In this document: positions 32,512-41,681 of the stretch, one piece after another | Layout of the letters: every line of letters begins with the position of its first letter | How positions within the stretch are numbered: position 1 is the stretch's first letter | NCBI GenBank assembly: GCA_964599375.1 | Contig: CAZREW010000015.1 | Span: 13,066-77,065 of the forward strand | Direction of reading: 5' to 3' | Source: JAUWCL01 sp964599375 | GTDB taxonomy: Bacteria > Krumholzibacteriota > Krumholzibacteriia > Krumholzibacteriales > Krumholzibacteriaceae | DNA: 64,000 nt | The notes under the pieces: generated by a model | Database searches by the model: none | The model's input: the letters and a program-made list of their open reading frames with translations, nothing else | What the model was told of the DNA's origin: nothing | Translations under genes and position numbers: made by a program

Positions 32512-33701
32512 CACCGTTTCCTTCCATCCGCGATCCGCGCGGCCGTGGTGCGCCTCGCGTAATCCGCGTTTCTCATGCTCCGAGTCCTGCCCCTTCCGGC
32601 GGGAGGTTCAGGATCCCTCCCGTAAGTGGAGATATTGAGCAGTATCCCCGCCGCGGCCATGGATGTGATCAGCGACGACCCCCCGTAACTGACGAACGGG
32701 AGGGGCAGTCCGGCTGTCGGCAGGAGCCCGGTCGTCATGGCCATGTTGATCACGGCCGTGGAGAATATCGTCAGCCCGATACCTATCGCGAGAAACCTCC
32801 CGAACTCGTTCGGCGCTCTCCTCGAGATCCGCATGGCCCGCCTGAAGATCAGCGCGAAGAGCAGCAGAACGATCGCCGCTCCCACGAAACCCAGCTCCTC
32901 TCCGACGATCGAGTAGATGAAATCGGTGTGAGCGTCGGGGAGAAACAGGTATTTCTGGTGTCCCCTCCCGGGGCCGCACCCGAATATGAAGCCGGAGCCG
33001 AACGCTATCAGGGACTGCCTCGTCTGCCATCCTATGCCGCTCACATCGGTCGACGGGCTGAACAGGACCGTCAGCCTCTGGCGGATGTGCTCCATCCGGT
33101 AAAGCAGCGGGACCGCGACTATCGCTGCCGCGCCGGCGAAGGCGCCGAGATGCCTTAGCCTGCATCCGCCGATGAAGAGCAGCGTCACGGTAAGCATCGA
33201 GATCAGGATGGCGTTGCTGATATTTGGCTGGAGCCCCACCATCACGGCCATCGCGACCGCGGCACCGACCAGAGGCAGAAAGCCCTTCTCAAGGTCGGAG
33301 AGCTTCTTGCGCCCCTCGGCGAGGCGGGCGGCCAGGAATATCACGAGTGAATACTTGGCCGCCTCGACCGGCTGGATGGTGAACATGAATATCCTCAGCC
33401 ACCTCTCCGCGCCACGGACACTGTTGCCCCAGATAAATATCGAAGCGAGCATCAGAAGCGCCGCGGCGAGGATCCAGAAGTTGAACCTCCTGTAGATCCC
33501 GTAAGGTATCTTCATGAAGACGTAGAGGAAGAAGAGGCCCAGCCCAACTCTTATCGCGTGCCTCTGGAAGAAGAAGAACGGAGAGGAGAACTGTTCGCCA
33601 GCTATGACCCTGCTCGCGGAGAAGACCATGACCAGGCCGAGGGCCACGAGCGATATCACCGCGCAGAACAGCTTCAGATCGTATACGGGTTTTTTACTCA
33701 T
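32511..33701 (-). CDS. ftsW: Septal peptidoglycan glycosyltransferase FtsW (SEDS)
   Basis: SEDS-family polymerase that works with the class B PBP FtsI at the septum. 396 residues, about ten membrane helices. Signature stretches GVWQ-type are reduced here to KRG-less forms, but SEDS landmarks remain: the DTDFIYSIVGEELGF equivalent HTDFIYSIVGEELGFVGA, GLLPTAGLPLPFVSYGGSS and KYSLVIFLAARLAE. A GGGGGAA Shine-Dalgarno precedes ATG 33701, immediately after the murD stop. The cytoplasmic end is basic (RDPEPPAGRGRTRS). FtsW rather than RodA is favoured by its position among division genes. Confidence 0.95.
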   Translation of the reverse strand: MSKKPVYDLKLFCAVISLVALGLVMVFSASRVIAGEQFSSPFFFFQRHAIRVGLGLFFLYVFMKIPYGIYRRFNFWILAAALLMLASIFIWGNSVRGAERWLRIFMFTIQPVEAAKYSLVIFLAARLAEGRKKLSDLEKGFLPLVGAAVAMAVMVGLQPNISNAILISMLTVTLLFIGGCRLRHLGAFAGAAAIVAVPLLYRMEHIRQRLTVLFSPSTDVSGIGWQTRQSLIAFGSGFIFGCGPGRGHQKYLFLPDAHTDFIYSIVGEELGFVGAAIVLLLFALIFRRAMRISRRAPNEFGRFLAIGIGLTIFSTAVINMAMTTGLLPTAGLPLPFVSYGGSSLITSMAAAGILLNISTYGRDPEPPAGRGRTRSMRNADYARRTTAARIADGRKR

Positions 33702-35063
33702 CTATTCCCCCGCACCTCTCTCCCTGACCAATCCCATGACGCTGTCTCGGAACACCCTGCCCCTGTGCTCGAAATCGTCGAACATGTCGAAGCTGGCGCA
33801 CGCAGGAGACAGCACTACGAACCATCCTTCCCGGGCGCGCTCGGCGGCCATCCTTACCGCCTCCTCCATCGAGCCCGCCCTGGCGCACGGTATCCTCCCC
33901 CCGGAAGCTCCCTCGATAAGCCCGGCCGCCTCGCCGATCGTGATGATAGAGCGCACCACATCGGTCAGTTCGAACAGCTTCGAAAAATCCCCGCCCTTGT
34001 CGTGCCCGCCGGCGATCAGGACGACCGGCGCGCCGAGACCCTTCAGGGACTTGACCGCCGCCTCCACATTTGTCGCCTTTGAGTCATTGAAGAACGATAC
34101 TCCCGCGTGGCGGGCAACGAACTCCATCCTGTGAGGAAGACCGGTAAAGCCGGCCAGGGCTCTTCTGCACGAATCAGCTGCAACCCTGAAGGGAGTGACC
34201 GCCGCGATCGCGGCAAGCGCGTTCTCGACATTGTGTATCCCGACCGCCCTGATTTCGCGGCGGTCGCAGACTATCTCCTCAGTCCCGTCGGCGCTCTCCC
34301 TTATGAGGAATCCCCCGTCGAGATAGACCCCGCCCGGGATCCTGCCAGACGAAGAGAACGGCACCTTGACCGCCTCGGTCCTCTCTGCCAGAGCTGCGCA
34401 GAGCGGATCATCGGCGTTGTAGAAGAAATGATCGTCAGGCGCTATATTCTCGAGCAGCCGTTCCTTGGCTTCGAAATAATCCTGCAGCGACCTGTACCTG
34501 TCGAGGTGGTCCGGTGTAAGATTGAGCATACCGGCGCACACGGGATGGAACCTGTCGACCGTCTCGAGCTGAAACGAGCTGACCTCTATGACGAATATCC
34601 CGTCCTCGCCTATGTCTCCCGTGACCGAGCTGAACGGAGTGCCGGTATTGCCCGCCACTACCGCGTTCCATCCGTCCTCCCGCAGCATCGCTCCCGTCAT
34701 CTCGACCGTAGTCGACTTGCCGTTCGTACCCGTGATCGCGATGACCGGGGCCGACGCGAATCTGAAGGCCAGCTCCAGCTCCCCTATCACCTGTATCTTC
34801 CGTCTCGAGGCGGCCTCGAACAGGGGATGGCTGTCGGGAACCCCGGGGCTGACGATTATCAGGTCGACTTCTTCGATGATCTCCTCGCGAAAATGGCCCA
34901 GGTGCGTCTCGATGGCCGTCAGGTCGGGCGGTATCTGGACCTTTTCGTTTTCGTCGGCGCCGCACACCCTGGCGCCTGCCCCGAGCAGAAGGCGCATGGC
35001 GGCGAAGCCGCTCCTTGCCAGCCCGAAAACGAGTATGTGCCTGCCCATGTACTCTTCCATCAT
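33702..35063 (-). CDS. murD: UDP-N-acetylmuramoyl-L-alanine--D-glutamate ligase
   Basis: Adds D-Glu to UDP-MurNAc-L-Ala. 453 residues. N-terminal Rossmann ILVFGLARSGFAAMRLLLG, ATP loop ITGTNGKSTTVEM, the LNLTPDHLDRY motif and the C-terminal domain with FNDSKATNVEAAVKSL. The start is ATG 35063 (MMEEYM...), but the third Met at 35048 has GGAAGAG upstream and would align better with the MurD family start. The stop directly abuts ftsW. Confidence 0.96.
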   Translation of the reverse strand: MMEEYMGRHILVFGLARSGFAAMRLLLGAGARVCGADENEKVQIPPDLTAIETHLGHFREEIIEEVDLIIVSPGVPDSHPLFEAASRRKIQVIGELELAFRFASAPVIAITGTNGKSTTVEMTGAMLREDGWNAVVAGNTGTPFSSVTGDIGEDGIFVIEVSSFQLETVDRFHPVCAGMLNLTPDHLDRYRSLQDYFEAKERLLENIAPDDHFFYNADDPLCAALAERTEAVKVPFSSSGRIPGGVYLDGGFLIRESADGTEEIVCDRREIRAVGIHNVENALAAIAAVTPFRVAADSCRRALAGFTGLPHRMEFVARHAGVSFFNDSKATNVEAAVKSLKGLGAPVVLIAGGHDKGGDFSKLFELTDVVRSIITIGEAAGLIEGASGGRIPCARAGSMEEAVRMAAERAREGWFVVLSPACASFDMFDDFEHRGRVFRDSVMGLVRERGAGE

Positions 35064-35106
35064 ATTGCCCCGGGGCGGCCGGAACCATGCCCTCCGGCCT
35101 TCCCAA

Positions 35107-36186
35107 CTAGCGCAGCTTCAATGTGCTCATGCCCAGCAGCAGAAGCAACGCGGCCACTATCCAGAATCTCACCACTATCTGGCTCTCCGACCACCCCTTC
35201 AGCTCGAAGTGGTGGTGAAGGGGAGCCATCTTGAATATCCTTTTACCACGCAGGCGGAACGAACCGACCTGCAGTATCACCGATACGGTCTCGGCGACGA
35301 AGACCCCGCCTATTATAAGAAGAAGAAGCTCGGACTTGAGCAGTACGGCGACGGTGCCGAGCGCTCCCCCGAGGGCCAGCGAACCTGTGTCTCCCATGAA
35401 GATCCTGGCGGGGTGCGTGTTGAACCACAGGAAGCCGAGCGCCGCCCCGACGACCGACATGCAGTAGATCGTCAGCTCGCCCGCTCCCGGCAGATAGAAT
35501 ATCTGGAGGTAGTCCGCGAAGACGGCGTTACCGCTCAGGTAAGCTATCAGAGCGAAGGCGAGGAAGCAGAAGGCCGATATCCCCGTCGCCAGGCCGTCGA
35601 GGCCGTCGGTGAGGTTCACCGCGTTGGAAGTGCCGGTGATTATTATCATCACCAGAGGGATATAGAAGACCCCCCATTCTATGTAAAGGTGCTTGAAGAA
35701 CGGCACGACCGTCCTCGTCCCATCGGGAGACATCGGGTTCATGTACAGATATATGCCCAGTGCGAGGCCGAAGACGAGCTGGCCGATCAGCTTATACCTT
35801 CCGACGAGCCCCTTGTCCCTTTTCTTTATCACACCGAGGTAATCGTCGATGAATCCGATAGCGCCGGTCCATACCGTCACAACGAGCGCGAGCTGGATAT
35901 AGGGATTGTTCAGGTCGGCCCACAGGAGCGTAGGGATGACGATGGCGCATATCATCAGCATCCCGCCCATCGAAGGAGTCCCCGCCTTCCCGCTGTGCCT
36001 TTCGGGCACGTCTATCCTCACCTTGCCGATCTGCAGCGAAGAAAGCCACCTGATCATCTTCGGGCCGAAGATGAAGCATATCAGCAGGGCCGTCACGGTG
36101 GCGTAAGCCGAGCGGAAGGTGATGTACCTGAAAACGTTGAATCCGAAAAAGTAATCCCTCAGAGGATAGAGGAGGTGGTACAGCAT
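35107..36186 (-). CDS. mraY: Phospho-N-acetylmuramoyl-pentapeptide transferase
   Basis: Integral membrane enzyme that loads the pentapeptide precursor on undecaprenyl phosphate to form lipid I. 359 residues, ten helices. Catalytic DD region FIDDYLGVIKKRDKGL, loop NAVNLTDGLDGLA, and MGDTGSLALGGALG with the C-terminal HHHFELKGWSESQIVVRFWI. ATG 36186 overlaps the murF stop (ATGA), with GGAGG in the end of murF. Confidence 0.98.
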   Translation of the reverse strand: MLYHLLYPLRDYFFGFNVFRYITFRSAYATVTALLICFIFGPKMIRWLSSLQIGKVRIDVPERHSGKAGTPSMGGMLMICAIVIPTLLWADLNNPYIQLALVVTVWTGAIGFIDDYLGVIKKRDKGLVGRYKLIGQLVFGLALGIYLYMNPMSPDGTRTVVPFFKHLYIEWGVFYIPLVMIIITGTSNAVNLTDGLDGLATGISAFCFLAFALIAYLSGNAVFADYLQIFYLPGAGELTIYCMSVVGAALGFLWFNTHPARIFMGDTGSLALGGALGTVAVLLKSELLLLIIGGVFVAETVSVILQVGSFRLRGKRIFKMAPLHHHFELKGWSESQIVVRFWIVAALLLLLGMSTLKLR

Positions 36187-37625
36187 CAGCCGGGCCTCCT
36201 TCTCTGCGAGCCGCGACTCTTCTCGATCTCCGTGATCACCGTCTCCATCCTCATCCCCCGCGAACCCTTCAGGAGCACTCCGTCGCCCTCCTCCAGGAGG
36301 CCGTCGAGATAGGAGGCCAGGTTCACCGCGTCGAGGAAGTGGCTGATTATCTCCGGCGCTCTTCGCTGGACGGACGCAACCCTGTTGAGTTCGACGGTCG
36401 CGTCTCCGAGAGTGATGATCCCGTCGACGCCTGCCTTGCCGCAGTAGGCCCCCGCCTCCTCGTGCAACTCTCCCGCGGACTCTCCAAGTTCGAGCATATC
36501 GCCGAGGACGAGCCAGCGTTTCCCTTCCAGAGGCATCTCCATGAACGCTCCCACGGCCGCCCGCAGGGACGCAGGGTTGGAGTTGTAAGTCTCGTCTACG
36601 ATCGTTATGCCCGCCACGTCGTAGACGGCGCCGCGGCCGTCGAACGCCGCGGCTCCGGCGATGGCCGCCGCCGTCTCCGCCTGCGGTACTCCCAGCAGCC
36701 CGGCGACGGCGGCGGCGGCTCCCGCATTCAGAAGGTTATGCCTTCCAAATCGCCGAATCTCCATGCCCGCTCCGCCGATCGCGAAGGTATACCCTCCGCC
36801 TTCCCTGCTTTCGATATCCTCTATCCTCACGTCGGCCTTCTCCGAGAACCCGAAGGATACGACTCCCGCTTTCGTCCTTTCGGAGAGAAACTCGAAGAAA
36901 TCGTCGTCGGCCGGAAGGACTGCGGTCCCTTCCTCGCCGAGAGACTCCACGAGCTCCGCTTTCGCCCTGGCCACGCCCTTCAGCGTGCCGAAGAACTCAA
37001 GGTGGCCCGGGCCGATATTCGTCACCACTCCTATATCGGGGCGGGCGATGGCGCAAAGAGCCGCGATCTCGCCCCTGTGATTGGCTCCCATCTCTGTGAC
37101 GAGCACCTCGGTCCCTTCCGGCATCGACAGTATCGTCAGGGGGACCCCGATATGGTTGTTGAGGTTCCCCGAGGTCGCGTGGACCGTGTACTTCCGCTCC
37201 AGGACCGCCGCGGTCATCTCCTTGACTGTCGTCTTTCCGCTGCTGCCTGTGATCGCCACTACTTTCGGGCCGACCCTGTCCCTCCATGCCGCGGCTAGCG
37301 CCTGCAGTCCCTTGAGCGTGTCCCTCACCTCGAACACGGGAAGCCCAGGGGCGGCCTTCCTGGCCTCGTCCCCCCGGCCCCGCTCGACGAGAAAAGCCGA
37401 TGCTCCACCAGCGGCCGCGTCGACGATGTAGTCGTGTCCGTCCGCCGTTCCGCCTTTCAAGGCGACGAACAGCTTCCCTTCAGCGCCGGTACGCGAATCG
37501 GTCGTCACTCCCTCGACGACCGTTTTCTCGACTTTATTTCCCCCGAAGCCCGCCGCTTCGAGCGCGCCCTCTATCCAATCGCTGTCGACTCTGATGTCGG
37601 CCCTCCAGACGTCACTGCGTCCCAT
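36186..37625 (-). CDS. murF: UDP-N-acetylmuramoyl-tripeptide--D-alanyl-D-alanine ligase
   Basis: Adds D-Ala-D-Ala to the UDP-muramoyl tripeptide. 479 residues. N-terminal TTDSRTGAEGKLFVALKGG, ATP loop ITGSSGKTTVKEM, central LVTEMGANHRGEIA and C-terminal VDETYNSNPASLRAAV, all MurF hallmarks. ATG 37625 is 1 nt after the murE stop; 26 further in-frame residues upstream would lie inside murE and do not resemble MurF. Confidence 0.97.
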   Translation of the reverse strand: MGRSDVWRADIRVDSDWIEGALEAAGFGGNKVEKTVVEGVTTDSRTGAEGKLFVALKGGTADGHDYIVDAAAGGASAFLVERGRGDEARKAAPGLPVFEVRDTLKGLQALAAAWRDRVGPKVVAITGSSGKTTVKEMTAAVLERKYTVHATSGNLNNHIGVPLTILSMPEGTEVLVTEMGANHRGEIAALCAIARPDIGVVTNIGPGHLEFFGTLKGVARAKAELVESLGEEGTAVLPADDDFFEFLSERTKAGVVSFGFSEKADVRIEDIESREGGGYTFAIGGAGMEIRRFGRHNLLNAGAAAAVAGLLGVPQAETAAAIAGAAAFDGRGAVYDVAGITIVDETYNSNPASLRAAVGAFMEMPLEGKRWLVLGDMLELGESAGELHEEAGAYCGKAGVDGIITLGDATVELNRVASVQRRAPEIISHFLDAVNLASYLDGLLEEGDGVLLKGSRGMRMETVITEIEKSRGSQRRRPG

Positions 37626-37626
37626 T

Positions 37627-39105
37627 CTATTTTCGACTCGCCGCGCCGACGAGTGCCTTCTCCGCTTCCTCGATATCGCTGAAATGTATCTTCCCGCCGG
37701 CAAGGACCTGGTAGTCCTCGTGCCCCTTGCCGGCCAGCACTACCATCTCCTTATCGGCCGCCAGACCTATCGCTGTCCTTATCGCCACCGCCCTGTCCGA
37801 TATGACCTCGATCGGGGTGCCAGAACCAGACATCCCCTCGAGTATGTCCCGTATGATCGCGTCCGGGTCCTCCGATCTCGGATTGTCGCTCGTCACATAG
37901 ACCATGTCGCTGAGATCAGCAGCCACCTTTCCCATCATCGGCCGCTTTCCCTTGTCGCGGTCGCCTCCGGCCCCGAACACGGTCACCAGCTTCGCCGGCG
38001 AGAGCTCGCGGCAGAAGAGAAGCAGTTTCTCGAGAGCGTCCGGCGTGTGCGCGTAGTCCACTATCACGGTCGGACCGCCGCCAGACCTGATGAGATGGAA
38101 CCTCCCCGGGATCTCTTCCATATCTGACAGGCCCGCAGCGATCGCGTCCGGGCCCGCCCCGGAGACGCGGGCCGCCGCCGCAGCTCCCAGCGCGTTCAGC
38201 GCGGAGAATCTGCCGAGCAGGCGCATATCTACGCGGAGATCGAGATCCGGGGCGGCGATGGTGAACCTCGTCCCCGAGAGATCAGCGGCAAGGTCTTCAC
38301 ATCTGAAAACGGCTTCTCTGGAGGTTCCGAACGATATCTTCGGCCCGGAGTATCTCGAGCCGACTTCTGCCACGTTAGCGTCATCGATGTTGTACACAAG
38401 TGTCCCGGCACCCTTGGCCCTGCCGGGAGCCGACAGGGACCGGACAAAGGTCTCCTTGGCCTCTATATATCTTCCCAGGGTACCGTGATAATCCATGTGG
38501 TCCCTCGAGATGTTCGTAAAGACGCCTATGTCGAACTCGAGCCCGCCTGTCCTGCCCTGGGCGGCGGCGTGCGAGCTGACCTCCATCACCACCGACCTGC
38601 AGCCGCTGCCGACGAAACCGGCGATTATCCTGTTAATATCCGAAGACGAGGGGGTCGTGTTGGCCGACGCACTCAGCTTTCCGCCCGTCCCGAATCCTAC
38701 CGTCCCGATGATGCCGGCCGGTCCATTCGACCTCTGCAGTATCGATTGGAGCATGAAAGCAGTAGAGGTCTTGCCGTTCGTGCCGGTGATACCGACGAGC
38801 AGGACCTTCGATGAAGGGTCTCCGAAAAAAACGCGGGCGAGCGACGCCTCGGCCGCCGAAGTATTATCAACGACGACAACGGGAATGTCAGCTTCGACCG
38901 GACTTTCGACGACAAGCGCCGCCGCGCCCGCATTTACCGCATGATCCACATAATCGTGGCCGTCCGCCTCATGTCCCCTGACTGCCACGAAAAGTTCTCC
39001 CTCTGATATCGACCTGGAGTCGGTCGATATCCCTTTTATCTCGACATCGCGCCATCCGTGGCGCGATATGACGTCAATGTCCCTGAGCAGTTCCTCGAGC
39101 TTCAC
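37627..39105 (-). CDS. murE: UDP-N-acetylmuramoyl-tripeptide synthetase, diaminopimelate-type
   Basis: Adds the third residue of the stem peptide. 492 residues. ATP loop GITGTNGKTSTAFM, MEVSSHAAAQGRTGGLEFD, FTNISRDHMDYHG and the substrate motif DNPRSEDP. DNPR selects meso-diaminopimelate in known MurE enzymes, so the peptidoglycan is inferred to be DAP-type. The start is GTG 39105, overlapping the ftsI stop (GTGA) with GGAGGGG upstream; the longer frame is inside ftsI. Confidence 0.96.
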   Translation of the reverse strand: MKLEELLRDIDVISRHGWRDVEIKGISTDSRSISEGELFVAVRGHEADGHDYVDHAVNAGAAALVVESPVEADIPVVVVDNTSAAEASLARVFFGDPSSKVLLVGITGTNGKTSTAFMLQSILQRSNGPAGIIGTVGFGTGGKLSASANTTPSSSDINRIIAGFVGSGCRSVVMEVSSHAAAQGRTGGLEFDIGVFTNISRDHMDYHGTLGRYIEAKETFVRSLSAPGRAKGAGTLVYNIDDANVAEVGSRYSGPKISFGTSREAVFRCEDLAADLSGTRFTIAAPDLDLRVDMRLLGRFSALNALGAAAAARVSGAGPDAIAAGLSDMEEIPGRFHLIRSGGGPTVIVDYAHTPDALEKLLLFCRELSPAKLVTVFGAGGDRDKGKRPMMGKVAADLSDMVYVTSDNPRSEDPDAIIRDILEGMSGSGTPIEVISDRAVAIRTAIGLAADKEMVVLAGKGHEDYQVLAGGKIHFSDIEEAEKALVGAASRK

Positions 39106-41228
39106 CTTGCCGCCCCTCCGGCGAGCGCCAGTTCGCTGCCTTCGTTGTTTTTCGCCGCGCTGCACCTGATCGATACGGTGGTCCCCTTCGACACCTTTCT
39201 TCCCGGAGGCGGGTCCTGCTTCTGCACTCTCCCCGAACCGGCGATCCTGCTCCTGAGGCCCGATTCGATCAGCATACGCCTTGCCTGTCTTATCGAAAGC
39301 CCCCGGAGGTCAGGGACCATCACACCAGCCTCTTTAGCGCCGCCCTCCGATATGAACGACAGGGAGACCTTCCCGCCTTTCTGCACGAGTGTGCCAGGAC
39401 CGGGGACCTGCGAATAGACTTCCCCCTCGCCGCTCGTGTACGCGAGATACAGGTCGCAGTCGCTTGCCAGCTGCTCAGCCTCGGCACACCTGAGCCTGAA
39501 GAAACTCGGTACTGCGATCATGTCCTTCGCCCGCTGTCCCGGATCGACGGCGATCTCAGCCTCGGGAGCGAAAAGATCGGAAGCGAGGTTTATACCCTCC
39601 ACTATCTCGCTGAAGACCAGGGCCGAGGACGACCCGCCATAGTGCCATCTGTAATCGGGCTCTTTGAGAACGACCATGCAGACCAGCTTTGGATCGTCCG
39701 CCGGAGCAAACCCGGCAAAGCTCGCGATCCAGGTATTCTCAAGGTACCTCGAACCGTCGGCCACCTGGGCCGTGCCGGTCTTGCCCGCCGTCTCGATACC
39801 GTCGACCGCCGCGTTGACGCCGGTCCCGTCGACCACCACTTCGCGGCAGAACCCCCTGAGCTTCCTGGCCGTTTCAGGAGAGAGCACCTTTCTGACCCTT
39901 ACTGGATCGAACTTTCTGACAAGCCCGCCTTCGGGGTCCCTGACTTCCCGCGCTATCCTCGGCACCATCAGGTCCCCTCCGTTCGCGACCGCGCAGTAGG
40001 CCATGGCCATCTGGACAACCGTCACGCCTATCTCCTGCCCGATCGCCATGCTCGGCAGCGACCTCGCCGACCAGTCTTCCGGTCTGCGGAGCGCTCCCGC
40101 TGACTCGGCGGGCAGGTCGATACCGGTCCTGCTGCCGAAACCGAACCGCAGAAGGAACGCATAAAAATCATCCCTGTCGGTGTCCATGACCGCTTTGATC
40201 GTGCATATATTGCTCGATTTCTTGAAAGCCTCCTTGAATGTCAACCACCCGAACTTGTGGTCGTCATTGAAGGTCCCGAACCAGAAATCGGCCCTTCCTT
40301 CCTCACCGTAGAACACATCGTAAGGATCGACCTCCCCCTGCTCGAGCAGGTAGGCGGCGGTGACCAGCTTGAACGTCGATCCGGGCTCGTAGATGCAGCC
40401 GGTCGAATACAGCCCGTTGCCCGTCTTTATCTTTCCCGCTTTCGAGCCTTCCTTTTCGGCCAGAGCGTATATCTCGCCCGTCCACGGGTCGACGACGACG
40501 GCAGCGCCCGAAGCGGCACCATATCTCGAGACGGCCTGCTCGAGCTCGAAATCGACTATCGCCTGGATCCTTGAGTCGATCGTGAGATAGAGATCGTGGC
40601 CGTTCTCCGGTCTGCGTCCGGGCGCGTCCGTGCGTCGATAAAGTCTTCCTCTAGCATCTCTTATCATCAGCTTCCATCCGTCGGTACCCCTGAGATAGTC
40701 GTCGAACATCAGCTCGAGACCTCCCTTGCCCGCGTTGTCGTCACCGACAGAGCCTAGAAGCAGTGGAGCCATGCAGTGGAACGGGTTTATCCGTTCAGGG
40801 TCCGGGTCGAGCCTGACTCCCTGCATCGATGAAAGCTTTTCCTCCTGCTGGCAGGAGAGCGAGACCTTCCTGGCGAGGCGTATGTAGTCGTCTTTCCGGT
40901 TCAGGAGACGGCGGATAAACGACCTGTTAATCGAGGCGGCGTCGGAGAGAACCTCGAGCTCATCGTCATCGCCAGGAAGGTCCCGGGGGGTGACGCCAAG
41001 AACATAAGTCCTGTGTGAAACGGCCAGGGGAAGGCCGTTGCGGTCGAAGATGCTGCCGCGGCTGGCGAGCCAGGAGACCCTCTTCTCGCTGTTGAGGTGC
41101 GCATCTTCGATGATCTCGTCATGATCTATTATCTGTACGTCGACTATCCGGAGAAAGATCGCGCAGACGGCGGCAAGCGAAAGCACATCGACCGTTATCA
41201 TCCGCCAGTTTTTTAGACGCGACGTCAT
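39102..41228 (-). CDS. ftsI: Septal class B penicillin-binding protein with two PASTA domains
   Basis: Transpeptidase for septal peptidoglycan (FtsI/PBP3/PBP2x-Spo VD group). 708 residues. One transmembrane helix at about 10-30, the dimerisation domain (SRGSIFDRNGLPLAVS), then the transpeptidase: SxxK as S284-TFK (EPGSTFKLV), SxN as S338-S-N340 and KTG as K483-T-G (AGKTGTAQV). The last 140 residues carry two PASTA units (AVPSFFRLRCAEAEQLASD; VPDLRGLSIRQARRMLIES), seen more in Gram-positives and some other phyla than in Proteobacteria. ATG 41228 overlaps the ftsL-like stop. Confidence 0.96.
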   Translation of the reverse strand: MTSRLKNWRMITVDVLSLAAVCAIFLRIVDVQIIDHDEIIEDAHLNSEKRVSWLASRGSIFDRNGLPLAVSHRTYVLGVTPRDLPGDDDELEVLSDAASINRSFIRRLLNRKDDYIRLARKVSLSCQQEEKLSSMQGVRLDPDPERINPFHCMAPLLLGSVGDDNAGKGGLELMFDDYLRGTDGWKLMIRDARGRLYRRTDAPGRRPENGHDLYLTIDSRIQAIVDFELEQAVSRYGAASGAAVVVDPWTGEIYALAEKEGSKAGKIKTGNGLYSTGCIYEPGSTFKLVTAAYLLEQGEVDPYDVFYGEEGRADFWFGTFNDDHKFGWLTFKEAFKKSSNICTIKAVMDTDRDDFYAFLLRFGFGSRTGIDLPAESAGALRRPEDWSARSLPSMAIGQEIGVTVVQMAMAYCAVANGGDLMVPRIAREVRDPEGGLVRKFDPVRVRKVLSPETARKLRGFCREVVVDGTGVNAAVDGIETAGKTGTAQVADGSRYLENTWIASFAGFAPADDPKLVCMVVLKEPDYRWHYGGSSSALVFSEIVEGINLASDLFAPEAEIAVDPGQRAKDMIAVPSFFRLRCAEAEQLASDCDLYLAYTSGEGEVYSQVPGPGTLVQKGGKVSLSFISEGGAKEAGVMVPDLRGLSIRQARRMLIESGLRSRIAGSGRVQKQDPPPGRKVSKGTTVSIRCSAAKNNEGSELALAGGAAR

Positions 41229-41653
41229 CTGCTCTCCGGAACATCCGCCGGGGTGGAGGGGAGACTTCCCTCTCCACCCCTTGCGGCCCAACGGGCTCTT
41301 TCTTCGTCAGTGATATCACCAGGTTCGCAGTAGGCGATCCTGTGTATCTGGTCCGGCGCTCCCGGCTTCATACCCGCCGCTTCCGCCAGGGGGATGATCC
41401 GTTCGGCCGATGCCAGTTCGTTTCTGCGCGTCATGAGGCAGATCCTCTCATCCTTGAGAGCCTGCCTGAGCCTCGTCCCCTCCTCGATCCTCTTGGAGAT
41501 CCCGTCCAGGTGCACGTGCAGGGAGATATAGAGGAGCACGAGGCTGGAGAAGAAGCCCAGGATGATCAGGAAATTGAACGGCCCCATCCTTCCTTCGAGG
41601 GCCCTTTTCACTATCATCGACAGGTGATCGAAATATCTCTGTCCCGTGTTCAT
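41225..41653 (-). CDS. ftsL: FtsL-like division protein
   Basis: Assigned by structure and position, as FtsL is poorly conserved in sequence. 142 residues: a short cytoplasmic tail, one hydrophobic helix at about 24-46 (FNFLIILGFFSSLVLLYISL), a heptad-like coiled coil (about 47-85) and a Pro/Glu-rich tail. FtsL joins FtsQ and FtsB to recruit FtsW and FtsI. It lies exactly between rsmH and ftsI, the usual place. AAGGAGAGG precedes ATG 41653. Confidence 0.82.
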   Translation of the reverse strand: MNTGQRYFDHLSMIVKRALEGRMGPFNFLIILGFFSSLVLLYISLHVHLDGISKRIEEGTRLRQALKDERICLMTRRNELASAERIIPLAEAAGMKPGAPDQIHRIAYCEPGDITDEERARWAARGGEGSLPSTPADVPESR

Positions 41654-41681
41654 TCCTGATCCTCTCCTTGTGTCGGGCCGG

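Noticed and set aside
34588..36312. A 574-codon plus-strand frame antisense to mraY and murD
   Set aside because: Both cognate genes are intact on the other strand; the product shows no recognisable motif and has shadow composition.
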